A DNA stretch of 7,014 nucleotides from Candidatus Altarchaeales archaeon WOR_SM1_86-2 (GTDB taxonomy: Archaea > Altiarchaeota > Altiarchaeia > IMC4 > MCBC01): the NCBI GenBank assembly GCA_001723855.1, contig MCBC01000144.1, positions 1-7,014 of the forward strand. Reading direction: 5' to 3'. Shown here in pieces: positions 1-6,094 of this stretch. Made by a program: the position numbers and the translations under genes. Under the pieces are notes generated by a model. The model saw nothing but the letters and a program-made list of their open reading frames with translations. It was not told where the DNA came from and searched no databases. The first letter of the stretch is position 1; each line of letters opens with the position of its first letter.

Positions 1-621
1 CTCTCAAAGGGAAAAGGAGTTATATTACTGCTGTCCCATTTTGGCTCCTTCCTTCTACCACTTCCTTTTCTTGGATATAGAGGATACAAGATTAATCAGA
101 TTACCGGAAAACAGGCACATACCTCTTTGATTGCGGAGAGGATATGGACATGGAGAAGAAGAGAGGCTGAGAAACTCCCTGTAAAGTTTTTACAGGCAGA
201 TAAGTTTTTGAGACCTGTTTATAAGGCACTGAAGGACAACGAGGTAGTAGCTATTGCATTTGATGGAAGGGATGGTTCGATATTCAGGAGAGTGAAAATT
301 TTGAATAGGGTAGCCTTAATCTCCCCTGGTCCATTTGATCTTGCTATTAAGACAGGTGCTACAATTGTCCCAACGTTTATTGCGAGGCAAGCGGATAACA
401 CACACAGACTCATGTTGGCTAAACCAATCGAAACCCAAAAAACATCTCCATTCGAGGAAAAAGTCTCCGATATTTTGGCAGCATATTCCCACCACTTTGC
501 CGATTATCTACTAAGATATCCATCGCATTCCGGTGTAATGCTTTATATTATGAAAAAAAATAGCCTAAAAGCTAAAACAGCACCATTTTTTATAGAAGGA
601 TCGAAAGAGAAAGAAAATTGA
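1..621 (+). CDS. LpxL/HtrB-like acyltransferase, 5' end cut off by the window
   Basis: The frame is open from base 1, so the first residues of the gene lie outside the window; 206 residues are visible. It resembles the lipid A (lauroyl/myristoyl) acyltransferase family, whose members work on the cytoplasmic face of the inner membrane. Visible signatures are GKGVILLLSHFGSF (residues 4-17), the NEVVAIAFDG segment around residues 122-131, the DLAIKTGATIVPTFI block, and a C-terminal YLLRYPSH. The same blocks appear in the same order in the gene at 5097-6068, so the two are paralogues. The family motif is HX4(D/E). Here His13 is followed five residues later by Leu18, so the acidic partner is absent. 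TTG at 127 is an in-frame codon inside the conserved domain and is not the real start. The TGA stop overlaps the next start (TTGA), which suggests translational coupling to the radical SAM gene. The family call is fairly sure; lipid A itself as substrate is not. Confidence 0.8.
   Translation, partial: LSKGKGVILLLSHFGSFLLPLPFLGYRGYKINQITGKQAHTSLIAERIWTWRRREAEKLPVKFLQADKFLRPVYKALKDNEVVAIAFDGRDGSIFRRVKILNRVALISPGPFDLAIKTGATIVPTFIARQADNTHRLMLAKPIETQKTSPFEEKVSDILAAYSHHFADYLLRYPSHSGVMLYIMKKNSLKAKTAPFFIEGSKEKEN
618..621 (+). promoter_or_regulatory. TTGA stop/start overlap, probable translational coupling
   Basis: The TTG start of the radical SAM gene shares two bases with the TGA stop of the acyltransferase gene. 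The preceding stretch is purine-rich (AAAGAGAAAGA) but has no strong Shine-Dalgarno. A weak start codon and a direct overlap suggest reinitiation by ribosomes finishing the upstream gene. Confidence 0.6.
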
Positions 622-2201
622 GAGTAACGTTTATTACACCAACACCACCAGATGTGGCAGCATTTGGTGTAAGGGCGATATCCGCTTATCTTAAAAGGGA
701 GGGAAAGAAAGTAAGAAATATTTTCCTTCCCGGTGGAGTTAAAAAGCGTAAGTATCATAAAGCATATGTCTACCAATATGAGAGGCATATTATAGAGCAG
801 GCTATTGAATTATGTAAAGGCTCAGACCTAATAGGCATATCGTTTATGACTAATTACTATGACAGAGCCGTGCAGCTTACAGAAGAAATAAAGAAACGGA
901 TAGACTGCCCAGTTTTATGGGGTGGGATACATGCAACGGTTACGCCTGAGGAATCTCTTAAACATGCTGATATGATATGCATCGGTGAAGGTGAAGAAAC
1001 ACTTTCAGAGCTCATCTGCAAGATGGAGAGAGGTGAAGATTATCATGATACAAAGAATTTGTGGCTTAGAGAAAACGGGAATATCATAAAGAATCCTTTA
1101 CGTCCGCTTATTCAAGATCTTGATTCTCTTCCATATTTTGATTTTGGCATGGACGAGCACTATATTTATGACCACCTAAAAAATTCCATTGCCCCAATGA
1201 CCAAGGAGCTTTTAAAAAGATGCTTTCCACTTGAACCCAATTTGGAGGGGACATTTAATGATTCATATAAAAGAACTCTATCTTATAAGACGATGACAAC
1301 TAGAGGTTGCCCTCATCATTGTACCTTTTGTGTAGAGAGCACTCTTGCAGAAATGTATTCCGGTCAACGTTACCTTAGGTGGAGAAGCGTACAGAACGTA
1401 ATTGGGGAATTGACTTATATTAAAGAGCATTTGCCGTTTGTGGAGAGTATTTTTCTCTTTGACGATACGTTTACCGTAAGGCCATTCTCAGAAATTGCAC
1501 AATTTTCAAAAACTTATAAAGAGAAGATTGGGCTGCCATTTCATATTCAGGCAAGTCCTCTTACACTAACGAAAGAGAAGCTAGAGGCACTGGTGGATGG
1601 TGGTCTTGTTTTTGTGGAGATGGGAATCCAGTCAGTAAGCAATAATGGCATGAATATCTATAAAAGAAAGGTTTCGAAGGATAACCTTTTAAAGAAGGCA
1701 CACTTATTGAATGAATATTCATATAGGATATACCCTCCCTGTTATCATCTAATCCTAGACAATCCATGGGAAACAACAAATGATGTACTTGAAACATTAG
1801 AATTTGTGCTCAAGCTTCCCCGTCCATTTTGGCTTAAAAGATCTTCTCTCGTATGTTTTCCTGGGACAGAATTGTATCAGAGGGCAAGATCAGAAGGCGT
1901 AATAAAGACTGAGGAAGATGTAAGGCGTGAAATTTATAATAAGCATCTTCATTTTCCGAAGGGGGCGTATATTAATTTCTTGACCTACCTTGCGGGATTT
2001 TCTTACTTCCCTCGCTGGATACTCAGGCTATTAAAAAAAAGTAGCGTTGTTGATATATTTGATAGAGAGGTCTTGTCTAAGGTATTCACCCTGATGTATC
2101 GAGCTACCGAATTTACTATTATTTTGTCCAAAGGTTTACGGGCACTGTTTACAGGAGATTTTAGGCGTATTTATAAATTTGTGAAAAGATGGTATACTTA
2201 A
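618..2201 (+). CDS. B12-binding domain radical SAM protein (BchE-like), copy 1
   Basis: This 527-residue protein has the two-part architecture of cobalamin-dependent radical SAM enzymes. Residues 1-140 form a B12-binding-like Rossmann domain (SDLIGISFMTN at 69-79, PVLWGGIHATVTPEES at 98-113, CIGEGEETL at 121-129). The radical SAM core follows, with the CX3CX2C motif Cys231, Cys235 and Cys238 (TTRGCPHHCTFC), FDDTF at 281-285, MGIQS at 335-339 and CFPGTELY at 413-420. The classical DXHXXG cobalamin motif is absent, as in many members of this class, so cobalamin binding is inferred from the fold. The hydrophobic and basic C-terminal tail (about 457-527) could touch the membrane. The TTG start is chosen because the resulting N-terminus (MRVTFITP) aligns exactly with that of the paralogue at 2395 (MKITLISP). 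The reaction is unknown; methylation, ring formation or C-C coupling are all possible for this family. Its position between acyltransferases suggests a lipid substrate. Confidence 0.88.
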   Translation: MRVTFITPTPPDVAAFGVRAISAYLKREGKKVRNIFLPGGVKKRKYHKAYVYQYERHIIEQAIELCKGSDLIGISFMTNYYDRAVQLTEEIKKRIDCPVLWGGIHATVTPEESLKHADMICIGEGEETLSELICKMERGEDYHDTKNLWLRENGNIIKNPLRPLIQDLDSLPYFDFGMDEHYIYDHLKNSIAPMTKELLKRCFPLEPNLEGTFNDSYKRTLSYKTMTTRGCPHHCTFCVESTLAEMYSGQRYLRWRSVQNVIGELTYIKEHLPFVESIFLFDDTFTVRPFSEIAQFSKTYKEKIGLPFHIQASPLTLTKEKLEALVDGGLVFVEMGIQSVSNNGMNIYKRKVSKDNLLKKAHLLNEYSYRIYPPCYHLILDNPWETTNDVLETLEFVLKLPRPFWLKRSSLVCFPGTELYQRARSEGVIKTEEDVRREIYNKHLHFPKGAYINFLTYLAGFSYFPRWILRLLKKSSVVDIFDREVLSKVFTLMYRATEFTIILSKGLRALFTGDFRRIYKFVKRWYT

Positions 2202-2394
2202 AAAAGTAATTTGGGCTTTTTAAATGACATAGAAATAGAAAGTAGAGAAACTCCCCACTCTCCAAAATGGATGCACTTTAAAACAGCCATTTCATTATCT
2301 TTATTTTCCCATCTAAGATCACTTCAATAGCCATCACAACTTTATTCCCCATAGAGAAGAATTTGAGAAGGATAATCTCTTCTTGAAGAAGCAA
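2202..2394 (+). other. 193-base gap without a gene; possible weak hairpin and leader
   Basis: This is the only sizeable gap in the window and contains no convincing coding frame on either strand. Just after the stop of the upstream gene, AAAAAG (about 2201-2206) and CTTTTT (2216-2221) could form a short A/U-only stem, which is too weak to call a terminator. Near the right end is CTTCTT-G-AAGAAG (2379-2391), an imperfect-centre palindrome lying over the start region of the next gene. I could not find a -35/-10 pair that I would defend. If genes 4 to 7 have their own promoter, it should be here. Confidence 0.4.
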
Positions 2395-3891
2395 ATGAAG
2401 ATAACCCTGATATCACCATATCCGGACATAACAGCCTTTGGTCTAAGGACGATATCTGCCTATCTAAAAATGTACGGCCATAAAACCCAGATGATATTTC
2501 TGCCTGATCCTTATAGCGATGATCTAATTGATGGTGTACAAAGATATAAAGACCATGTCCTCAATGAACTCATCCCCTTGTGTAAGGAGTCGGATTTAAT
2601 TGGAATTACATTAATGACCAACTTCTTTGACGGTGCGATTCAGATTACTAGAAAGCTCAAGAGCACTAGTAATATTCCTATAATCTGGGGCGGGGTCCAT
2701 CCCACGGTTCGGCCGGAAGAATCCTTGGAATATGCTGATATGGTCTGTATCGGCGATGGGGAAGAGGCCATTTTGGAGCTTTCGAATAAGATAGAAAGCG
2801 GCGAGAACTATTCAGATACCAAAAATGTCTGGATTAAATCTGATGGGGAGATAATCAGAAATGTTTTACGACCCCTTACCAAGAATTTAGATATATTACC
2901 TGCTCCTGATTATACGCTTGATGACCATCACATTTTGCTTGATGGGCATATCAGATCCCTGACGCCTGAGAGGATGAAATTTTTTCTAGAAAGAGGTACT
3001 GTATCAGCATATTTAAATAAGATAGGCTATCAGACTATGACGGGCAGAGGGTGTCCGCATAAATGTGCCTACTGCATTAATGACACCATTAAAAACCTTT
3101 ACCACGGGCAGGGTTATTTACGATGGAGATCCACAGTTCATGTCATAGAGGAGCTTTTATGGGTTAAGGAGAAAATGCCTTATATTGGATATATATGGAT
3201 CTCAGATGATGCCTTTTTTGGACGTCCTCTCAAGGGCATAAAAGAGTTCTGCAGCGAGTATAAGAAATATATACAGCTTCCCTTCAGTGTTCTCGCAAGC
3301 CCTCTCACAGTTACTGGAGAAAAGATGGAATTGCTCATTGATGCGGGTCTTGTGTATGTGCAGATGGGAATAGAAACCGGTAGCAGTAAGATCCAGGAGC
3401 TTTTTAATAGAAAAACTATGTCTAACGAAAAGATGATGAGCGCAATTAAAATAATAAATAAATATAAGGCCACTATGGCCCCACCAAGCTATGATTTTAT
3501 TCTGGATGTTCCCTATGAAACAGATGATGATAAAATAGAAAGCCTGAGATTCATCTCTCATATCCCTAAGCCGTATCATCTCCAGCCTTTCTCTCTCGTC
3601 CTTTACCCAGGTACAAGACTATACGAGATGGCAAAGGAAGATGGATTTATTGAGGATGAGAGGAGACAGATATATTCCAAAAGCTATACGATGAGGGAGC
3701 CAAGTTACCTCAACTTCCTGATAACACTCGCCAAAGGCGGACGCTTTCCTTCTCCATTGCTGAAATTCCTTGTGAGTGCTCCAGCAGTGAAGGTTTTTAA
3801 TAGTAAACCAATGAAGCCACTTTTTAGGTATCTATTTATTTATCTTAAAGGGGGATACCACTTATTAAAGCATTTACTGAATAAAAGATGA
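2395..3891 (+). CDS. B12-binding domain radical SAM protein (BchE-like), copy 2
   Basis: This 498-residue protein is a paralogue of the one at 618-2201 along its whole length. It has an N-terminal B12-binding-like domain (SDLIGITLMTN, PIIWGGVHPTVRPEES around residues 95-110, CIGDGEE). The radical SAM motif follows at Cys220, Cys224 and Cys227 (GRGCPHKCAYC), then SDDAFFG, MGIETGS (324-330), DFILDVPYET (367-376) and LYPGTRLY. DXHXXG is absent here too. ATG at 2395 is preferred because MKITLISP lines up with the start of copy 1. TTG at 2383, four codons upstream, is also possible and has GAGAAGGA about ten bases before it. The last four bases (ATGA) are shared with the next gene. Local duplication followed by divergence is the simplest origin. 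The two copies may act on different positions of one substrate or on successive intermediates. The exact reaction is not recognisable. Confidence 0.88.
   Translation: MKITLISPYPDITAFGLRTISAYLKMYGHKTQMIFLPDPYSDDLIDGVQRYKDHVLNELIPLCKESDLIGITLMTNFFDGAIQITRKLKSTSNIPIIWGGVHPTVRPEESLEYADMVCIGDGEEAILELSNKIESGENYSDTKNVWIKSDGEIIRNVLRPLTKNLDILPAPDYTLDDHHILLDGHIRSLTPERMKFFLERGTVSAYLNKIGYQTMTGRGCPHKCAYCINDTIKNLYHGQGYLRWRSTVHVIEELLWVKEKMPYIGYIWISDDAFFGRPLKGIKEFCSEYKKYIQLPFSVLASPLTVTGEKMELLIDAGLVYVQMGIETGSSKIQELFNRKTMSNEKMMSAIKIINKYKATMAPPSYDFILDVPYETDDDKIESLRFISHIPKPYHLQPFSLVLYPGTRLYEMAKEDGFIEDERRQIYSKSYTMREPSYLNFLITLAKGGRFPSPLLKFLVSAPAVKVFNSKPMKPLFRYLFIYLKGGYHLLKHLLNKR
3888..3891 (+). promoter_or_regulatory. 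ATGA start/stop overlap, probable translational coupling
   Basis: The ATG of the third radical SAM gene overlaps the TGA stop of the second. The bases just upstream (ACTGAATAAAAG) show no usable Shine-Dalgarno, so translation of the downstream gene probably depends on ribosomes arriving from the upstream one. Confidence 0.65.
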
Positions 3892-5084
3892 ATATTCTTT
3901 TAATTCAAGCATACCTTGGGGGCACTGAACCTCCTGTATTTCCGTTGGGATTAAGCTGCATTGCATCGTCAATTGAGGGTCACGCTATAAAAGCCTTTGA
4001 TCCAAATGTCTCTAAGGATCCTCATCAAGAACTCATACACATGCTGAAAGGGTTCCAGCCTGATGTTATAGGTATTTCCCTCAGGGACATAGACTCCACA
4101 AATACAAGGAAAGTGATTTTTTATTACAGGTATTTCAAAGAGATAATAGATTTACTTAAAGCTAATTCTCCAAACCATAGCAAGATAATCGTAGGAGGCT
4201 CAGGCTTTTCTATGTTCGCGAGCAAAATAATGCAAGATGAGCCTAGAATCGATTTCGGTGTGTACCTTGAAGGCGAAAAGACGTTTCCAGAATTGATAAG
4301 AAATCTAAAAGATCCCCATAAGGTAAAAGGGATCTTTTATAGGAAGAACGGGCGAGTATTATTCACTGGTTCCAGAGACCATGTTGACCTGAATATGTTA
4401 CCTGCTCCAGATAGAACTATTATCGGCATTGAGCCATACATAGGCATTCCAGATGCAATTGGAGTAGAGACGAAAAGGGGATGTGCGCTTTCTTGTATAT
4501 ATGACTCAGGGGTAAGGAGTTTCATGTTCGTCGATTCTGTATTTAATATACCCCTCTCTCATGCTGAGGCAATTTGTGAAGAAATGATCCAAAGGCGTAT
4601 TAATGCATTATGGTCAGCCTGGTTCAACGAGAAATATATAACAGAGGAATTTGTGAAGTTGGTAAGACGCGCAGGATGTGAAAAGATTATGCTCTCTCCT
4701 GATGGATTTTCAGATGAAGTACTTTTTTCTTTGGGAAAGGCCATGAATAAGAGAGATATTCTTGAGACTTATGATATCTTAAAAAAGATCGATAGGATGG
4801 AGGTCTGTTATAACTTTTTCAAGAATCCACCTGCACAATCCTTCTATACTTTTGTTAAGCTACTATTTTTCTACCTCAAAGCAAAAATGGAGTTAAAGAA
4901 TAGGGTTCATTTCGAATTTAACTCCATACGCATAGAGCCCAATACCCAATTATATGAGATAGCATCAAATGAGGGCATGATTGATAAAGGGGATAACCTC
5001 CTTTATCCAAAATTCTACTCACAACGCGATACCCGTTATATTGAGAGGATTTTTGATCTATTGTTACGAATAAAGGGAAAATAG
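3888..5084 (+). CDS. B12-binding radical SAM family protein with broken Fe-S motif (internal in-frame deletion)
   Basis: This 398-residue protein belongs to a different B12-binding radical SAM subfamily from the tandem pair. The N-terminal domain has PPVFPLGLSCIASSIEGH (15-32), FQPDVIGISLRD (56-67), IIVGGSGFS (100-108) and LEGEKTFPEL (128-137). The radical SAM half begins ETKRGCALSC (194-203) and ends with RIEPNTQLYEIASNEGMI (348-365), typical of the subfamily. The expected third cysteine after Cys199 and Cys203 is absent: the sequence runs CIYD straight into SGVRSFMFVDSVFN. In both tandem paralogues the third Cys lies 45 residues before the matching aspartate; here the spacing is 10, so about 35 residues (about 105 bases) are missing in frame at 4502/4503. 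Without three cysteines, normal binding of the catalytic [4Fe-4S] cluster is not expected. It may be a recent in-frame decay product, a scaffold or regulatory subunit, or an assembly deletion. The rest of the frame is intact. Confidence 0.8.
   Translation: MNILLIQAYLGGTEPPVFPLGLSCIASSIEGHAIKAFDPNVSKDPHQELIHMLKGFQPDVIGISLRDIDSTNTRKVIFYYRYFKEIIDLLKANSPNHSKIIVGGSGFSMFASKIMQDEPRIDFGVYLEGEKTFPELIRNLKDPHKVKGIFYRKNGRVLFTGSRDHVDLNMLPAPDRTIIGIEPYIGIPDAIGVETKRGCALSCIYDSGVRSFMFVDSVFNIPLSHAEAICEEMIQRRINALWSAWFNEKYITEEFVKLVRRAGCEKIMLSPDGFSDEVLFSLGKAMNKRDILETYDILKKIDRMEVCYNFFKNPPAQSFYTFVKLLFFYLKAKMELKNRVHFEFNSIRIEPNTQLYEIASNEGMIDKGDNLLYPKFYSQRDTRYIERIFDLLLRIKGK
4306..4339 (+). repeat. Perfect 11-bp inverted repeat with T run, terminator-like, inside a coding region
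   Basis: TAAAAGATCCC (4306-4316) is followed after a 12-base loop by its exact reverse complement GGGATCTTTTA (4329-4339). The right arm ends in TTTT, so the RNA would form a hairpin with a short U tract, as in a weak intrinsic terminator. The stem is only moderately G/C-rich. It encodes LKDPHKVKGIFY in the linker after the B12-binding domain. The repeat itself is certain; a role in termination or attenuation is inference. Confidence 0.55.
4887..4927 (+). repeat. Perfect 11-bp inverted repeat inside a coding region
   Basis: ATGGAGTTAAA (4887-4897) and TTTAACTCCAT (4917-4927) are exact reverse complements separated by 19 bases. They lie in the 3' third of the broken radical SAM gene and encode MELKNRVHFEFNSI. 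No T run follows, so it is not terminator-like. It could be an mRNA stem or chance. Confidence 0.5.
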
Positions 5085-5096
5085 CGCTCGATAAGT

Positions 5097-6068
5097 ATGA
5101 AGATGTTCATGAAGAAAATGATGATCTACTTTATGTGGTATCCTTTAAGGAGGACAATAAAGCACCTGCCACTAAGGATAATCTCTATGATCGGCACGTT
5201 AGGAGGGTATCTGTTATATCTCATGTCAATGGATAAGCAGTCCATCATGGCTGAGGAATTAAACATTATTATGCCAGGTAAAAGCGGTTCCACAATAAGG
5301 GAGATAATCAGAGGTAGCTTTATTAACTACTGTATTTCAGAAATTGAAGTATTATTGTATCCCTTTATGAGTCAGAACCTCATGAAGAAGATGGTCACTA
5401 TAGAAGGAAAAGAACATCTTGACGACGCATTATCAAGAGACAAAGGAGTGCTATTGTTCCAGGCCCATTTTGGAGCATTTCAGATGGTGATGCCGGCGAT
5501 TGGCTATAATGGCTATAAGATGAATCAGATAAGTGCCTCTGCCTCAATATGGAAGGATAGTAGCACATCATCAATACAGAAAAGGGGCTTTGACATAAAG
5601 GCTGATTATGAATACAGGCTTCCTGTGCGACACATATCCGTTAAATCAACGCTGAGACCTGTGTTCAGGTTGCTCAAGAAAAATGAAATAGTGGGAATAA
5701 CGGTGGATGGGGGAGGGGGAAGGAATGTAACCCCCATTAAATTTCTTGGAAGAGATGCCAATTTTCAACAGGGGTCAGCTGACTTAGCAATAAGGACGGG
5801 GGCGGCCATAGTTCCTGCATTTATTATTACCGAAAAGGGATTGAGGCACAGACTGATAATTCATCCGCCAATAAAGATGAACAGAAAAGGGGATCTAGGC
5901 GAGAACAGGAGAGAAATATTGCAAGAATTTGCCCGCCTATTAGCGGGATATGTCTATAGGTACCCAACACATTACCTCTATTCACTCTATCTCAGGAAGT
6001 CCCGCGCTTCTATTGATCTCTATCCCTTTTTTTCTGACTATAATCAAATCACCATGTCACATTATTAA
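5097..6068 (+). CDS. LpxL/HtrB-like acyltransferase, full length
   Basis: At 323 residues this is close to the usual length of about 300 for lipid A late acyltransferases (lauroyl/myristoyl transfer at the inner membrane). A basic, hydrophobic N-terminus with a likely membrane anchor (about residues 27-45) precedes DKGVLLFQAHFGAFQ (115-129), NEIVGITVDGGGG (196-208), DLAIRTGAAIVPAFI (229-243) and YVYRYPTHYLYSLY (285-298). The catalytic motif of the family is HX4(D/E). Here His124 pairs with Gln129, so the acidic residue is missing, as in its paralogue at 1-621. The gene follows the broken radical SAM gene after 12 bases. ATG at 5097 gives the longest frame but has no good Shine-Dalgarno. ATG at 5103, 5109 or 5118 is possible, and GAAG lies at a better distance before the ATG at 5109. 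Transfer of an acyl chain to a lipid or sugar-lipid acceptor is the best guess; the acceptor need not be lipid A. Confidence 0.83.
   Translation: MKMFMKKMMIYFMWYPLRRTIKHLPLRIISMIGTLGGYLLYLMSMDKQSIMAEELNIIMPGKSGSTIREIIRGSFINYCISEIEVLLYPFMSQNLMKKMVTIEGKEHLDDALSRDKGVLLFQAHFGAFQMVMPAIGYNGYKMNQISASASIWKDSSTSSIQKRGFDIKADYEYRLPVRHISVKSTLRPVFRLLKKNEIVGITVDGGGGRNVTPIKFLGRDANFQQGSADLAIRTGAAIVPAFIITEKGLRHRLIIHPPIKMNRKGDLGENRREILQEFARLLAGYVYRYPTHYLYSLYLRKSRASIDLYPFFSDYNQITMSHY
5707..5737 (+). repeat. G-rich tract with 7-bp inverted repeat in acyltransferase gene
   Basis: ATGGGGG (5707-5713) and CCCCCAT (5731-5737) are reverse complements, and a second GGGGG (5715-5719) competes for the same C run. It encodes the DGGGGRN loop, so glycine coding alone may explain it. 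A hairpin, or slippage of the G runs, is possible but unproven. Confidence 0.3.
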
Positions 6069-6081
6069 TCCTATTAATTAC

Positions 6082-6090
6082 GAGGTGATC
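6082..6090 (+). promoter_or_regulatory. Extended Shine-Dalgarno, 9-base match to 16S rRNA 3' end
   Basis: GAGGTGATC is the exact complement of GATCACCTC at the 3' end of bacterial 16S rRNA. The GAGG core lies nine bases before the ATG at 6095. It fixes the start of the last gene and predicts strong independent initiation, unlike the coupled or weak starts of the upstream genes. Confidence 0.85.
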
Positions 6091-6094
6091 AGCT

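Noticed and set aside
127..621. TTG at 127 as the start of a short 164-residue acyltransferase
   Set aside because: The frame is open back to base 1 and the upstream residues contain the conserved GKGV...HFG block that aligns with the full-length paralogue, so this is the 3' part of a longer gene.
2033..2040. A8 run (also at about 551-558) as a programmed frameshift site
   Set aside because: Both frames continue normally through the run and no useful alternative frame follows; A runs are common in A/T-rich DNA.
2199..2221. Intrinsic terminator after the first radical SAM gene
   Set aside because: The possible stem is A/U pairs with one G/C pair and no proper U tract after a stable hairpin; too weak to call.
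3180..3579. Two overlapping open frames of 97 and 125 codons on the minus strand
   Set aside because: They lie entirely within the well-conserved radical SAM gene, show no family signature and have no ribosome binding site; they are shadows.
618..5084. Assignment of the B12-binding radical SAM genes to bacteriochlorophyll (bchE), hopanoid (hpnP/hpnJ) or ladderane synthesis
   Set aside because: The family resemblance is general, and no partner gene specific to any of these pathways (Mg-chelatase, squalene-hopene cyclase, fatty acid synthase genes) is present in the window.
5709..5719. G-quadruplex in GGGGGAGGGGG
   Set aside because: Only two long G runs are present and they encode a Gly-rich loop common to this protein segment; four well-spaced G tracts are not seen.
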